A stretch of DNA of 64,000 nucleotides from Clostridiales bacterium (GTDB lineage: Bacteria; Bacillota; Clostridia; Lachnospirales; WQUN01). Below the pieces are notes generated by a model, which saw only the letters and a program-made list of their open reading frames with translations, had not been told where the DNA came from and did no database searches. The first letter of the stretch is position 1. Each line of letters starts with the position of its first letter. This document shows, in pieces, positions 17,077 to 25,699 of this stretch. The stretch is taken from the NCBI GenBank assembly GCA_031263155.1, contig JAISGK010000081.1, forward strand, positions 1 to 64,000, given 5' to 3'. Position numbers and translations under genes: made by a program.

Positions 17077-18582
17077 TTATATGCCAACCTTAAAGGTTTT
17101 GCTAAAGCCCGATCGCGGATATATCTCACCCAGCCCCAAATCAATTACATTGGCGTTAAGTGTAGAACTGTCAGAGAAACTTAATGAAAGCTCCAAACAC
17201 GTGGCGTATTTGGGCCGAGTGGGTAAGTTGAGCGAGATGTCGGTCAACCTGGCGACGCGCCCGTCGTCGTCGCGTGTAAACAACTCCATAGTCGTATGCG
17301 AGCTGGACTGTTCCGCTAAAATAAATCGTACATGTTTCACCTTTTGCCACCAAAACGCGCCGCGGTATATGATAGGTATAAACCTCTCTGTCGCGCCTGT
17401 TTTGGCGACGACGCCGATGTCGTGTTTAAGCTGATGCTTATCTATAACGTTTATCGTCCACATGCTCGACACGCCCAGCAGCTTTGCCGCTATCTTCGCC
17501 GCGCCTTCCGCCGCGACAGATTTTGGGTTTTTAAAAAAGACAGCCTTATCTTTAAAAAGCGCCGTTATCTCTTCTTTCACCCATTGCATCTCAAAGCCGC
17601 CGCCCACGCAATACACCTGAGGCAGCTCCCCCTTGCCTGCCAATTTGCTCATAAACCCAAGAAAGCGCTCGCGGAACGGAGCGATAAGCCCCTGCATATC
17701 TTTGTGCCCGATGGATATCTGCACCGGGGGGTAAATGAAGTTTGGGTACATCTTCAGTGGTTTTTGCCAGTTGGATTTTTGCAGCAACATGTTTTTGTGC
17801 TGATAAAGGAAGGACTTTAGCCTCGCCGGTTGATAATCCTGCCCACGTAGGCGCTTATCAAAATATCCCGCCAGGGCGATGTCCATTTCCGCCATACCAA
17901 GCGACTCGTCAAATAAATAGGCCTCTGTTTCCGCTTCCAGCGTGTTTTTGTGAGTACGCGACTGTTTTATCGAATAAATGCCCGCGCGTAGTTCCCTGCC
18001 GGCATAGTCCATTATCATGACCTTCATGGCCGGCGCTACGTCTGGCAGTACGCGCGCGAGCACGCAATCCCTATCGTCCGCCAATGTGATGAGCATACCG
18101 GCCTGACCTGCCTGCGCGAACGCCTTTGTTAATTCATCCCTCACCTCCTGAGAGACATACGCGCCCACAGAGCACACAATGCCCGCTATTTCCGCCCGGG
18201 GATTAATATTTCTAACGTGCCTTAACAGCTCTTTGATATATTGCCCCAATAATTTGTTCGCGCTGTAAATTCTGCCGCCCGCGCTGATGTATTCTTTACC
18301 GCCCAGTTTATCCAAAACAGGAACGGTCACTTCACGTCCGTCACCGTTATTAAGCAGCGCGTACTCTCCATAAACCCATTCCGACTCAGGCACATATTGA
18401 ATGACAGAGGGTGAGCTTGAGCGCCCATAACCGCCGCTTAAATCTATAACCTCCGGCTCGTCACGCAGTGTATTATAAAATGCCAGCGATGATGATTCCG
18501 CGCCCACATCGATTCCAATTATGTAGTGCGATTCTGTGGGACGCCTTTTTGTAAATTCTTCTTTATACTGCTTCCAGCTCAT
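17077..18582 (-). CDS. Degenerate (pseudo-ATPase) Hsp70 homologue
   Basis: This about 501-aa protein aligns with its neighbour at 15397-17040 across the leader (SWKQ versus TWQE), the region YGRSSSPSVIQYVPESEW and the glycine loop YCVGGGFEMQW. The nucleotide-hydrolysis motifs are wrecked. Phosphate-1 reads GIDVGAESSS instead of GIDLGTTNS. The EEP(L/T)AAA segment is ADDRDCVLA. Phosphate-2 is MDYAGRELRAG instead of FDFGGGTLD, losing the catalytic Thr and Asp. It should bind nucleotide weakly or not at all and probably serves as a regulatory or structural partner. The frame is open throughout, so it is not a decayed gene. ATG 18582 is chosen by alignment and the upstream GAGG; the frame stays open to 18609. 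Confidence 0.75.
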   Translation of the reverse strand: MSWKQYKEEFTKRRPTESHYIIGIDVGAESSSLAFYNTLRDEPEVIDLSGGYGRSSSPSVIQYVPESEWVYGEYALLNNGDGREVTVPVLDKLGGKEYISAGGRIYSANKLLGQYIKELLRHVRNINPRAEIAGIVCSVGAYVSQEVRDELTKAFAQAGQAGMLITLADDRDCVLARVLPDVAPAMKVMIMDYAGRELRAGIYSIKQSRTHKNTLEAETEAYLFDESLGMAEMDIALAGYFDKRLRGQDYQPARLKSFLYQHKNMLLQKSNWQKPLKMYPNFIYPPVQISIGHKDMQGLIAPFRERFLGFMSKLAGKGELPQVYCVGGGFEMQWVKEEITALFKDKAVFFKNPKSVAAEGAAKIAAKLLGVSSMWTINVIDKHQLKHDIGVVAKTGATERFIPIIYRGAFWWQKVKHVRFILAEQSSSHTTMELFTRDDDGRVARLTDISLNLPTRPKYATCLELSLSFSDSSTLNANVIDLGLGEIYPRSGFSKTFKVGI

Positions 18583-18589
18583 GGCTGCC

Positions 18590-20407
18590 TCATTTCGCGG
18601 CAATGACATTGGCGCGCGTTAATATCTTCTCGCCTTGTCTATAGCCGCTGGTAACGCACTTGATGATCTCACCCTTGGCAAATTCGCCGCTTTTTTCCGC
18701 CATAATAACCTCATGCTCTTTCCCGTTAAACATATCGTGCGGGGCCGGTCTTATCATTTCAATACCGTCGAGCGCCAGAAGTTGTTCCATTTGGGTTGTG
18801 ACTTTGTCTACAAGCTCCACATAATCCTTTACGTTGTCGTCGTCGCTCTCGCGCAAACGTGTCACGCTGTAGCGCAATATCTCTTCAAACGTGCCCACTT
18901 CGTATAGCACACTGTCGCGCACAAAGCGGGTGATCTCCTTTTTCGCCCCTTCAACCCAGCGCTCCGCCATATCGCCAACCCTTTTGGCATAGGCCGCCAT
19001 GGGCTCGCTGTCATGCAAAAGCTCAAATAAACGTTCCCAATTTAACATATTCATGCGCTTGATGATATCAAACGCCACCTGGGCAAATTGCGTTTTTTCG
19101 ATAGTATTGGCTTCTCGCGCAAGGCGCGCCGAAGAAAAATCTTTTGCGCGCGCGCCGAACGTCTCTATAGCCTCGTTCAGGCTTTCGGCCTTTATATACA
19201 GCGTTTCGTTAATTCCATCCATAATGGCCTTCGCGCTGGAACCTATGCTCGAGCGGGAATAGTCTTGCTCCCTATACAGAGAGTTAATACGGCAAAAGTT
19301 TATCGTGATCGATTCCGCCATGTCTATGGTAGCCTTTGCCGCGCATAGAACGCGCCGTGTGGCGTCTATAAAAGGGTCCCGCATTTGCGAGGTACACATA
19401 TTAACTATGGCGCTCGCGCCGCTCTCAACCTCATTTTGCAATCGCTTTAGCATCTCGGCGTAGTTACTGAGCGTTTCGTCATAATCGCGCTTAATAAGCA
19501 ACCGTGTGTTGCTAAGCATTTCGCGACACGCGCCAGCAAACTCTTCTTGCGTTTCTGGTCGATATGGCTCCGTCGTTTGCGTTTCTATGGCCAATATCAG
19601 CTCAACACATTCAGAGTCGTAAAACTCAGCCGCCTCGTGAACAAGATTTAAAATGTCTTGCGTCGTTTCTTTCTCATAAGAGTTTCCCGCCGCTCTGCCA
19701 AGTTCATGCCGCAACCCAATCGCATAGCGGTTTATAATATTTTTTAGCTCGTTTTCGTACTTGAGTTGGGTAAGGTAGTGATTGAGCACCTTACGCCCCG
19801 CGATATTATTTAAGCTGTTAACGCACTCGCTCACCGATTTCGCGTATGTCTCGTAATGCTTTTCGACCAGTAGCTCAAGAATATTTTCCAATAGTTTGTC
19901 AAAAAACGCATCAAAATAACCTTCGCGACATTCCGCCAGGTTGGGGTCATTGTATTTAGAATGGCGAAACATGCGCTCGGTATCGGCAAAACTGAAGATA
20001 AAGTAACTCACGCACGCACTCTGCAAGGCTATACGCTCGGACACAACTTGGTTATCCGATCTGTGCGCCGCAAAAAGCTGCACACGTATCAAAAAGGTGT
20101 CATACAGCTCACGCAGTATGTTACGAACGCTGACAGTAGATATATCGCCTTTACGCTTATCCAATATTTCAACGGCGCGCAAATAATAGTCTATAAGCCT
20201 GCCATACGCGCCTACGAGCTTTTCGTCATAACCACTAAGGCGGGCATTTCTGCCCGCCATACCTATCACGCGGTCCATAACGCCGTATTTCACACGCAGC
20301 AGCATCGCGTCCACGGTGCGCCGCGTAAGTCCGTTAATGCAGCTGGTACATTCCTGCCACGCGCCGGCGATGTTATCTAAAGCGTTTGTATTAATCATAC
20401 AGCGCAT
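18590..20407 (-). CDS. 605-aa helical protein with C-terminal GrpE-like domain
   Basis: The first 500 residues are mainly alpha-helical with no family I recognise. The last 85 match the GrpE pattern: a helix TTQMEQLLAL, then GIEMIRPAPHDMFNGKEHEVIM, then the beta-wing KCVTSGYRQGEKILTRANVIAA, equivalent to the FDPxxHEAV and GYxxxxRVLRPAxVxV signatures of the DnaK exchange factor. Position inside an Hsp70 cluster agrees with a nucleotide-exchange role. Standard GrpE is about 180-220 aa, so this is a large fusion. It overlaps the upstream Hsp70 stop by 17 nt. ATG 20407 has no clear ribosome site; ATG 20398 is an alternative. Confidence 0.7.
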   Translation of the reverse strand: MRCMINTNALDNIAGAWQECTSCINGLTRRTVDAMLLRVKYGVMDRVIGMAGRNARLSGYDEKLVGAYGRLIDYYLRAVEILDKRKGDISTVSVRNILRELYDTFLIRVQLFAAHRSDNQVVSERIALQSACVSYFIFSFADTERMFRHSKYNDPNLAECREGYFDAFFDKLLENILELLVEKHYETYAKSVSECVNSLNNIAGRKVLNHYLTQLKYENELKNIINRYAIGLRHELGRAAGNSYEKETTQDILNLVHEAAEFYDSECVELILAIETQTTEPYRPETQEEFAGACREMLSNTRLLIKRDYDETLSNYAEMLKRLQNEVESGASAIVNMCTSQMRDPFIDATRRVLCAAKATIDMAESITINFCRINSLYREQDYSRSSIGSSAKAIMDGINETLYIKAESLNEAIETFGARAKDFSSARLAREANTIEKTQFAQVAFDIIKRMNMLNWERLFELLHDSEPMAAYAKRVGDMAERWVEGAKKEITRFVRDSVLYEVGTFEEILRYSVTRLRESDDDNVKDYVELVDKVTTQMEQLLALDGIEMIRPAPHDMFNGKEHEVIMAEKSGEFAKGEIIKCVTSGYRQGEKILTRANVIAAK

Positions 20408-22070
20408 CGACGCCCAATTCTGTAACCACTCCGTCTACCGACATGCTCTTCGCGGTTACCTTAAGCATATTGTCCTGCCCCACATTAAAAATAATCTTAA
20501 CCTTTTCCTTGCCTCTTGGACCTTGTGGAATACCGCGCAACGACGTGCCAGCCAGCCTTTTCATACCGTCCTTGCCCACGCTGGGGTTGGCCGCTCCATC
20601 TGGAGAGGTGTTTTCGTAAACCACAATGGCCATACTGCTCACATTATCGTAGTTGGTGGTTAGAAGCTCACTTGCCTCTACCGTAAGCCCTGAAGGGGGT
20701 ATGTCTTTGCCTGCGCCCACGATCTCCATAAATCTACGCCCGGCTATCTCCAACCCCAGAGGGTGTATGGTCTTTTCATGTACAACAGGGCCTTTCACGG
20801 TAGGCATCATGATCATATTGCAATAGTAGGCCGCGCCTTGTGATATGCTCAACGCGGGGCTTATTTTGGATTTAAAGGGTTCTTTGCCGAATTTTGCTGT
20901 AATCTTTTCACTCACCAAAGGCAGGGAACTGCTGCCGCCCACAAGGAATATCTCGTCTATGTCCGCTACGCTCAACTTCGCGGCTTGAAGGGACATGTCA
21001 ACCGCGCGAATCGTTTCGTCTATCAAGTCTACAAGGTTTTTGTCTCTAAAGTTTTCGTACACCTCTTGCGTATCACCCAGCGAGTTGTTTCTGCGATACA
21101 AAGTGAAATCCTCACGGCTTATCTCCATGTTTATATTGACTATACGCGGTTCTTGAATGAACGGCGCGAGGGTTATCTTGGTGGTTTTGGATTGCGAAAG
21201 ACGCTCTTTCGCCGCTGTGGCGGCCTGCGACAAGCGGGCCAGCGCGGTCTTTTTTTGACGCTTGCTAACGCCGTCATCAGCGTTGTCGTCGTATAGATCG
21301 ACCTCATTATTCGTCAGCTTCTTAAACTCTTCGTATATCATATCGACAATGATATTATCCACATCGTTGCCGCCCAGGTTGTTGTTGCCAAACGTACTGA
21401 GAATGGATATTGACGGTTCCCCCGAGTTGGCTTGTATCCGCAAAATGCACGCGTCGAACGTGCCGCCGCCAAAGTCATATACCAGCACCTTTTTGTCAGC
21501 CGTTTCGTTTACGGCGTAGCTGATGGCCGCCGCTGCGGGTTCCAACCGTAAAAATATGCTGTCTTCATCAAAACCCGCCAGCACGGCCGCGTCCTTTGTC
21601 AATTTCTTTTGCTTGTCATTACTGTTGGCGGGCACGGTGATAACACAACCGCTAAATTCTCCAGAAATGCCCAGCTCTTCCTTTGCGTATTCATCCGCTT
21701 TTTGTTTAAGGTAACCCAAAATTTCTCCAGCTATTTGCTCTGGCGCAAAACTGAATTCTTTTTCATCCACCACAATATTGATCTTCTCATCTATCCCGAG
21801 ATAGCGCTTGATAGATAGAACCGTCGATTGAGGGTATATAATCGCCGCGTCCTTTGCAAGCGATCCGAATACACGCGCCAGCTTAGTGTCGTCCTCCGGG
21901 TCCGTTTCAAATTGAATGGCCGTGGGGAAGATGTTGGCCCCGTCGATGGGGATAGTCAGCGCTTCGCCTTCCCTAAAATCGAAAATACTAATCACCGAAT
22001 TGGTCGTTCCAAAGTCTATGCCCAAAAATAATCCGCGTTCCATGTCTAGCCCAAGTGTGCCCAAATTCAT
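20391..22070 (-). CDS. Lid-less Hsp70 family ATPase
   Basis: A 559-aa Hsp70 with intact catalytic motifs: GIDFGTTNSV near residue 17, LEPAAAAISYA, VYDFGGGTFDA and FLVGGSSSLPL. The substrate-binding beta domain (HPLGLEIAGRRFMEI; IVVYENTSPDG) follows and the chain ends at ELGVDALYD without the lid. Here the EPT(A)AA motif keeps its glutamate, so ATP hydrolysis is expected. AAGGAGG lies immediately before the ATG with unusually short spacing (about 2 nt). The gene sits 28 nt after the 893-aa repeat protein and overlaps the GrpE-like gene by 17 nt, so equal production of chaperone and exchange factor is likely. Confidence 0.87.
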   Translation of the reverse strand: MNLGTLGLDMERGLFLGIDFGTTNSVISIFDFREGEALTIPIDGANIFPTAIQFETDPEDDTKLARVFGSLAKDAAIIYPQSTVLSIKRYLGIDEKINIVVDEKEFSFAPEQIAGEILGYLKQKADEYAKEELGISGEFSGCVITVPANSNDKQKKLTKDAAVLAGFDEDSIFLRLEPAAAAISYAVNETADKKVLVYDFGGGTFDACILRIQANSGEPSISILSTFGNNNLGGNDVDNIIVDMIYEEFKKLTNNEVDLYDDNADDGVSKRQKKTALARLSQAATAAKERLSQSKTTKITLAPFIQEPRIVNINMEISREDFTLYRRNNSLGDTQEVYENFRDKNLVDLIDETIRAVDMSLQAAKLSVADIDEIFLVGGSSSLPLVSEKITAKFGKEPFKSKISPALSISQGAAYYCNMIMMPTVKGPVVHEKTIHPLGLEIAGRRFMEIVGAGKDIPPSGLTVEASELLTTNYDNVSSMAIVVYENTSPDGAANPSVGKDGMKRLAGTSLRGIPQGPRGKEKVKIIFNVGQDNMLKVTAKSMSVDGVVTELGVDALYD

Positions 22071-22098
22071 TTCCTCCTTGTGGTTTCTCTCTGGATAA

Positions 22099-24780
22099 TT
22101 ACAAAATGCTTGCGTTGATTGAGGGTCTGCTCTTAAGATACTGTGTCAGTTCTTCTTCCGCTTTGTCGTATTGAAACATTTGCTCGTATATAACCGCGTT
22201 GTTTATCACGCAATAGGGATCGCTCTGATCGGGGTTGGCAAACATGGCCATGCTTTTTATCTCCGCCTCGTGTGTGGTCACACTGCCGGCCGCCGTTTCA
22301 TTGCTGTAATAATAGCGTATAGTCTCGTTATAAAAAACAGGGATGTGGAGAAGATACAAGCCGAACCGCCAATATTTCATGCGACGTTTATGCCAAGACG
22401 GTTCATTATCTATTTTGTATAGCAAAAAGATATTTTTGTCAGGCAAGCCTTTATATAAGAACGGCTGATTCTTCTCAATATACGGCAATGATGACAACTT
22501 GTCTTTATTCTCTTTTATTACGGGAAACAATATATCCTCGGCGCGCATACAACGCACCGCGTCGTCAATAATGCCGGCGCGCCGCGCGGTCACAATCCCG
22601 TGCGATAGATACGCGTGAGACAGGGCATAGGCAAGCTGCGGCTCATTATTTTCCATGTAGATTTTTTCCAGGTGTGGGATCGTCTCATACATGGGTTTGA
22701 AATTGTTTACAATTATCTCATATATACAGAAGTATGTAAACTTCCGCGTAGATTCATGATCGCAGGCGCCACGTATAAATACGCCTTGCGCCCCATCACT
22801 CATTTCTCGTATAAATACCGCGTTTTTGAGTATAAGCGAATCCAAATCTTTATCTATAATGGAGATGGACGCCAGCACCCGGCTAAGTTCCTGCCATTCT
22901 TTTTGCAAGCCTTTATAGTGCTTAACCACGACCCGAAGCAATGTCTTGTCGTACCAGGCCTTGGCCAGCAATCTGAAAGCGGGTTCGGCAATGGCAAAGT
23001 GGTACGCGCTATGGCGGCATAGTTGCTTTAGCGCCGCAAACAGCGTTTTATCGCTTACGCTTTCGTGCCGGGCGGCAAGCAATCGCGCGGCTTGATCCCA
23101 ATTGCGCGCGGCGATAAACGCGCCCAATATCTCTTCTATATAGATATCCGGTAACAGGCTGTCGTCCGCCTCGATAAAGTATCGCATGGCTTCGTTGGGG
23201 TCGCCCGATTCGTATAACATTCTCCCCAGCGCAACGCGAATCTGGTTTGCGAACATGTGCGAAACCTCTCGCATGTTAAGGGTTTGGGACAACACTTCAA
23301 TCGCCCACGACGGAGGCGTCTTGGCGTTCATGGCATGCCGCGAGAGCGCGCACATAAGCGGAAACCGCCGCGATCCCTTGTTATAAAAATACTCATACAG
23401 CCTAACATCGCTAAAGTTTACCAGCCGAGTAACCTTCAACACGCTATCCAGCGCTTGGCGCTCGTCGGCTGTCAGGGCGTATCGGGCGAAATAGGCGTCA
23501 TGCGCTTCTATCAGCACACTGCCGTTGGTGAGTTTGTACACAGACATGCCCGTTCTTTCCTTCTCGAATATATAGATGGATTTCGCGCTGTTGTCTGTTG
23601 TGCGTATACGAAATGAGAATAACACAGAACCGAGCAGATCCTGCGCCTTATCCATATGTGAGTCGGGCAGCGTCCACTCCGAACCCATCACGATGTAATG
23701 CGCGTACAGTGTGTAAAAATGTCTGCCCTTGTGTGCGCGCTCCAGGCAATGTGAGGTAAACTGCAACAATTCGTCGCGCTTTATATTAAGCAAGGGCGCC
23801 AGTTTTTTTTCGATCAGGACGAGATGGTAGGCAAACGCGACTACTTCATCCTCGTCATCCGGGTCGTCCAGATACTGTTGCAAGGCGTGGGCGCTGACCG
23901 TTTCTATGTGAGAGCGCAACGCGGATTTCAGTATAAAATGATACAAATCGGGCAGCTCCAGCCGCATGACATCCGCCTGTGAGTAATACCCATAAGCGGC
24001 GGCCGAGTAATTCATGTCGGACATAAGGTTTTGGCATATTTGCCGCAGATAATTCTGAGGATACCGCTTGGCAAGGCGTTCCCGCCACAATGGCAAGCGA
24101 TAAAAATCGGGCGGTAGGTTCACTCCAAGGCGGTCTATGCATTTGCGCATGTCCGCGCCATGCACAAGCCCCCAGCGAATAAATGACGCGTTAAGTTCCG
24201 CGTCGCGGTGGAAGTCGCCTCCCTCGTTTGCGGAAAAGTTGATTAGCAGCCAAACATATAAAAACGTGGAGCAATTGCCATATTTAAACGCCTTAAGAAG
24301 ACATTGATAAGACGTTTCATATTCTCCGAGTTCGTACTCTAAAATCCCTTCACAAAGCAGATCGTCCCGTGGGTTGGCATGCGTTGCGTTATATTCTTTA
24401 AACTGGTTTATATAACGACGCGCCCGCTTAAGCTTGCCTTTTCGCGCTTCCAAAAGCGCGGACAAAAAAACAAATTGCTTATAGATCCGCGTATTGGCGC
24501 CTCGGTAGTAATTGCGCCCTTCAGAAAGCGTGTCAATACTTTCCGACGCCATGTCTTCATTACCCATTTCGATGGAAATAAAGGCCGTAGCGCAAAGCAA
24601 TCGCGGGTTTTGACCCAGGCGCGCCCGCGCGGTTTTTATGGTATAAAACGACCGCTGAAACGCCATTTCAGCGTTATCAGGGTTAAGTTTACCATTAAGC
24701 CAATATGCCATGGCGATGAACAGCGCGCGCCGCGTCGATGGAGTTTTGTCAAATTGTTGTTCCAAATCGGCTAAAGTCAT
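22099..24780 (-). CDS. Large helical repeat protein, first gene of Hsp70 cluster
   Basis: This 893-aa protein is almost wholly helical with TPR-like periodicity (ALFIAMAYWLNGKL, KLKRARRYINQF, AAYGYYSQADVM, EAMRYFIEADDS, and at the end MFQYDKAEEELTQYLKSRP). A central segment near residues 410-460 is more beta-rich. It resembles, from memory, a clostridial family of unknown function that neighbours Hsp70 genes (DUF5717-type); a profile search would settle this. No signal peptide or membrane segment. GGGGTGA precedes ATG 24780; the GTG at 24789 would be the alternative. Only 28 nt separate it from pyrF upstream, so it probably shares the pyr transcript. Likely a scaffold or client adaptor, by inference. 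Confidence 0.7.
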   Translation of the reverse strand: MTLADLEQQFDKTPSTRRALFIAMAYWLNGKLNPDNAEMAFQRSFYTIKTARARLGQNPRLLCATAFISIEMGNEDMASESIDTLSEGRNYYRGANTRIYKQFVFLSALLEARKGKLKRARRYINQFKEYNATHANPRDDLLCEGILEYELGEYETSYQCLLKAFKYGNCSTFLYVWLLINFSANEGGDFHRDAELNASFIRWGLVHGADMRKCIDRLGVNLPPDFYRLPLWRERLAKRYPQNYLRQICQNLMSDMNYSAAAYGYYSQADVMRLELPDLYHFILKSALRSHIETVSAHALQQYLDDPDDEDEVVAFAYHLVLIEKKLAPLLNIKRDELLQFTSHCLERAHKGRHFYTLYAHYIVMGSEWTLPDSHMDKAQDLLGSVLFSFRIRTTDNSAKSIYIFEKERTGMSVYKLTNGSVLIEAHDAYFARYALTADERQALDSVLKVTRLVNFSDVRLYEYFYNKGSRRFPLMCALSRHAMNAKTPPSWAIEVLSQTLNMREVSHMFANQIRVALGRMLYESGDPNEAMRYFIEADDSLLPDIYIEEILGAFIAARNWDQAARLLAARHESVSDKTLFAALKQLCRHSAYHFAIAEPAFRLLAKAWYDKTLLRVVVKHYKGLQKEWQELSRVLASISIIDKDLDSLILKNAVFIREMSDGAQGVFIRGACDHESTRKFTYFCIYEIIVNNFKPMYETIPHLEKIYMENNEPQLAYALSHAYLSHGIVTARRAGIIDDAVRCMRAEDILFPVIKENKDKLSSLPYIEKNQPFLYKGLPDKNIFLLYKIDNEPSWHKRRMKYWRFGLYLLHIPVFYNETIRYYYSNETAAGSVTTHEAEIKSMAMFANPDQSDPYCVINNAVIYEQMFQYDKAEEELTQYLKSRPSINASIL

Positions 24781-24808
24781 GCCATTCACCCCAAATAGAT
24801 TAAGAAGA

Positions 24809-25699
24809 TCAAATTTTAATATCCTTCAAATCGCGCCGCATGTCAAGCGCCGCCAGACGTGCCGCTTTGGCGAAGTCGTCAGGGGAGCGTAAATACCTGT
24901 CATTTTTGTAGGCGAATATAATCCCGCGAGACGAATTGACCATACTGCCGCTTACGATATCTTCCGCTTTAGCGCCCTGCGCGCCATAGCCCGGGGCGAG
25001 AAAGAGCGTTTGCGGCATAAGCTCGCGCAGCCGCTTTGTCTGCGCCGGATGTGTCGCGCCGACAACCGCGCCGACACTGCTGTATCCCTGCGCGCCAATA
25101 AATTCCTTGCCCCAGCCGTTCACAAGCTCCGCCACGCGTTCGTAAAGGGGCCTGCCATCTGCCATATGTATATCCTGCAATTGCCCTGAGCCGGGGTTAG
25201 AGGTTTTTACCAGCACAAACACGCCTGTGCCGCGTTGTTTACACACATCCAAAAACGGTCGAATAGAGTCTTCGCCAAGGTAGGGGTTTATGGTAGCGAA
25301 ATCTTCATTAAACACAGTGAACGACTCGCCGAAAGCGTTTACCTCGCCTATATGCGCTTGCGCGTACGCCTCGGCGGTCGAAGCTATATCGCCACGTTTG
25401 ATATCGCCAATAACGATAAGGCCTCTTTCTTTTGCGTAGCGCGCGGTACGTTCAAACACCTCGATACCGCGAGAACCGTACAGCTCATACATGGCGATTT
25501 GCGGCTTAACGGCGGGCACAATGTCTGCCACTGCGTCTATTATGGCTTTGTTGAATTCATATATCGCGCGCGGGACATCTTTTTTGCCGCCGAAAACACA
25601 TTCGGGCAGCAGTTCGACGCGTGGGTCCAACCCCACGACTGTTGGGTTTTTAAGGTGACGCGCGCGATACACCAATTCATCGATCCTTAACTCCGCCAT
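24809..25699 (-). CDS. pyrF: Orotidine 5'-phosphate decarboxylase (type 2)
   Basis: PyrF catalyses the last step of UMP synthesis. The 296-aa protein belongs to the longer, type 2 family: TVVGLDPR at the N-terminus, FNKAIIDAV, KPQIAMYELYG and the catalytic GDIKRGDIASTA (Lys and Asp network). GGAGAGATAAA precedes the ATG, which overlaps the end of pyrC by 13 nt. It follows pyrC and precedes the Hsp70 cluster in one minus-strand run. No PyrR-type attenuator is visible upstream of the pyr genes in this window. Other pyr genes are elsewhere. Confidence 0.95.
   Translation of the reverse strand: MAELRIDELVYRARHLKNPTVVGLDPRVELLPECVFGGKKDVPRAIYEFNKAIIDAVADIVPAVKPQIAMYELYGSRGIEVFERTARYAKERGLIVIGDIKRGDIASTAEAYAQAHIGEVNAFGESFTVFNEDFATINPYLGEDSIRPFLDVCKQRGTGVFVLVKTSNPGSGQLQDIHMADGRPLYERVAELVNGWGKEFIGAQGYSSVGAVVGATHPAQTKRLRELMPQTLFLAPGYGAQGAKAEDIVSGSMVNSSRGIIFAYKNDRYLRSPDDFAKAARLAALDMRRDLKDIKI

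Noticed and set aside
17077-18582. Pseudogene status for the degenerate Hsp70
   Set aside because: No frameshift or internal stop, normal ribosome site and conserved flanking blocks; loss is limited to nucleotide-contacting motifs, so a pseudoenzyme is more likely.
12096-24780. J-domain co-chaperone in the Hsp70 cluster
   Set aside because: I looked for an HPD tripeptide in a helical J-like context in each product and found none I could support.
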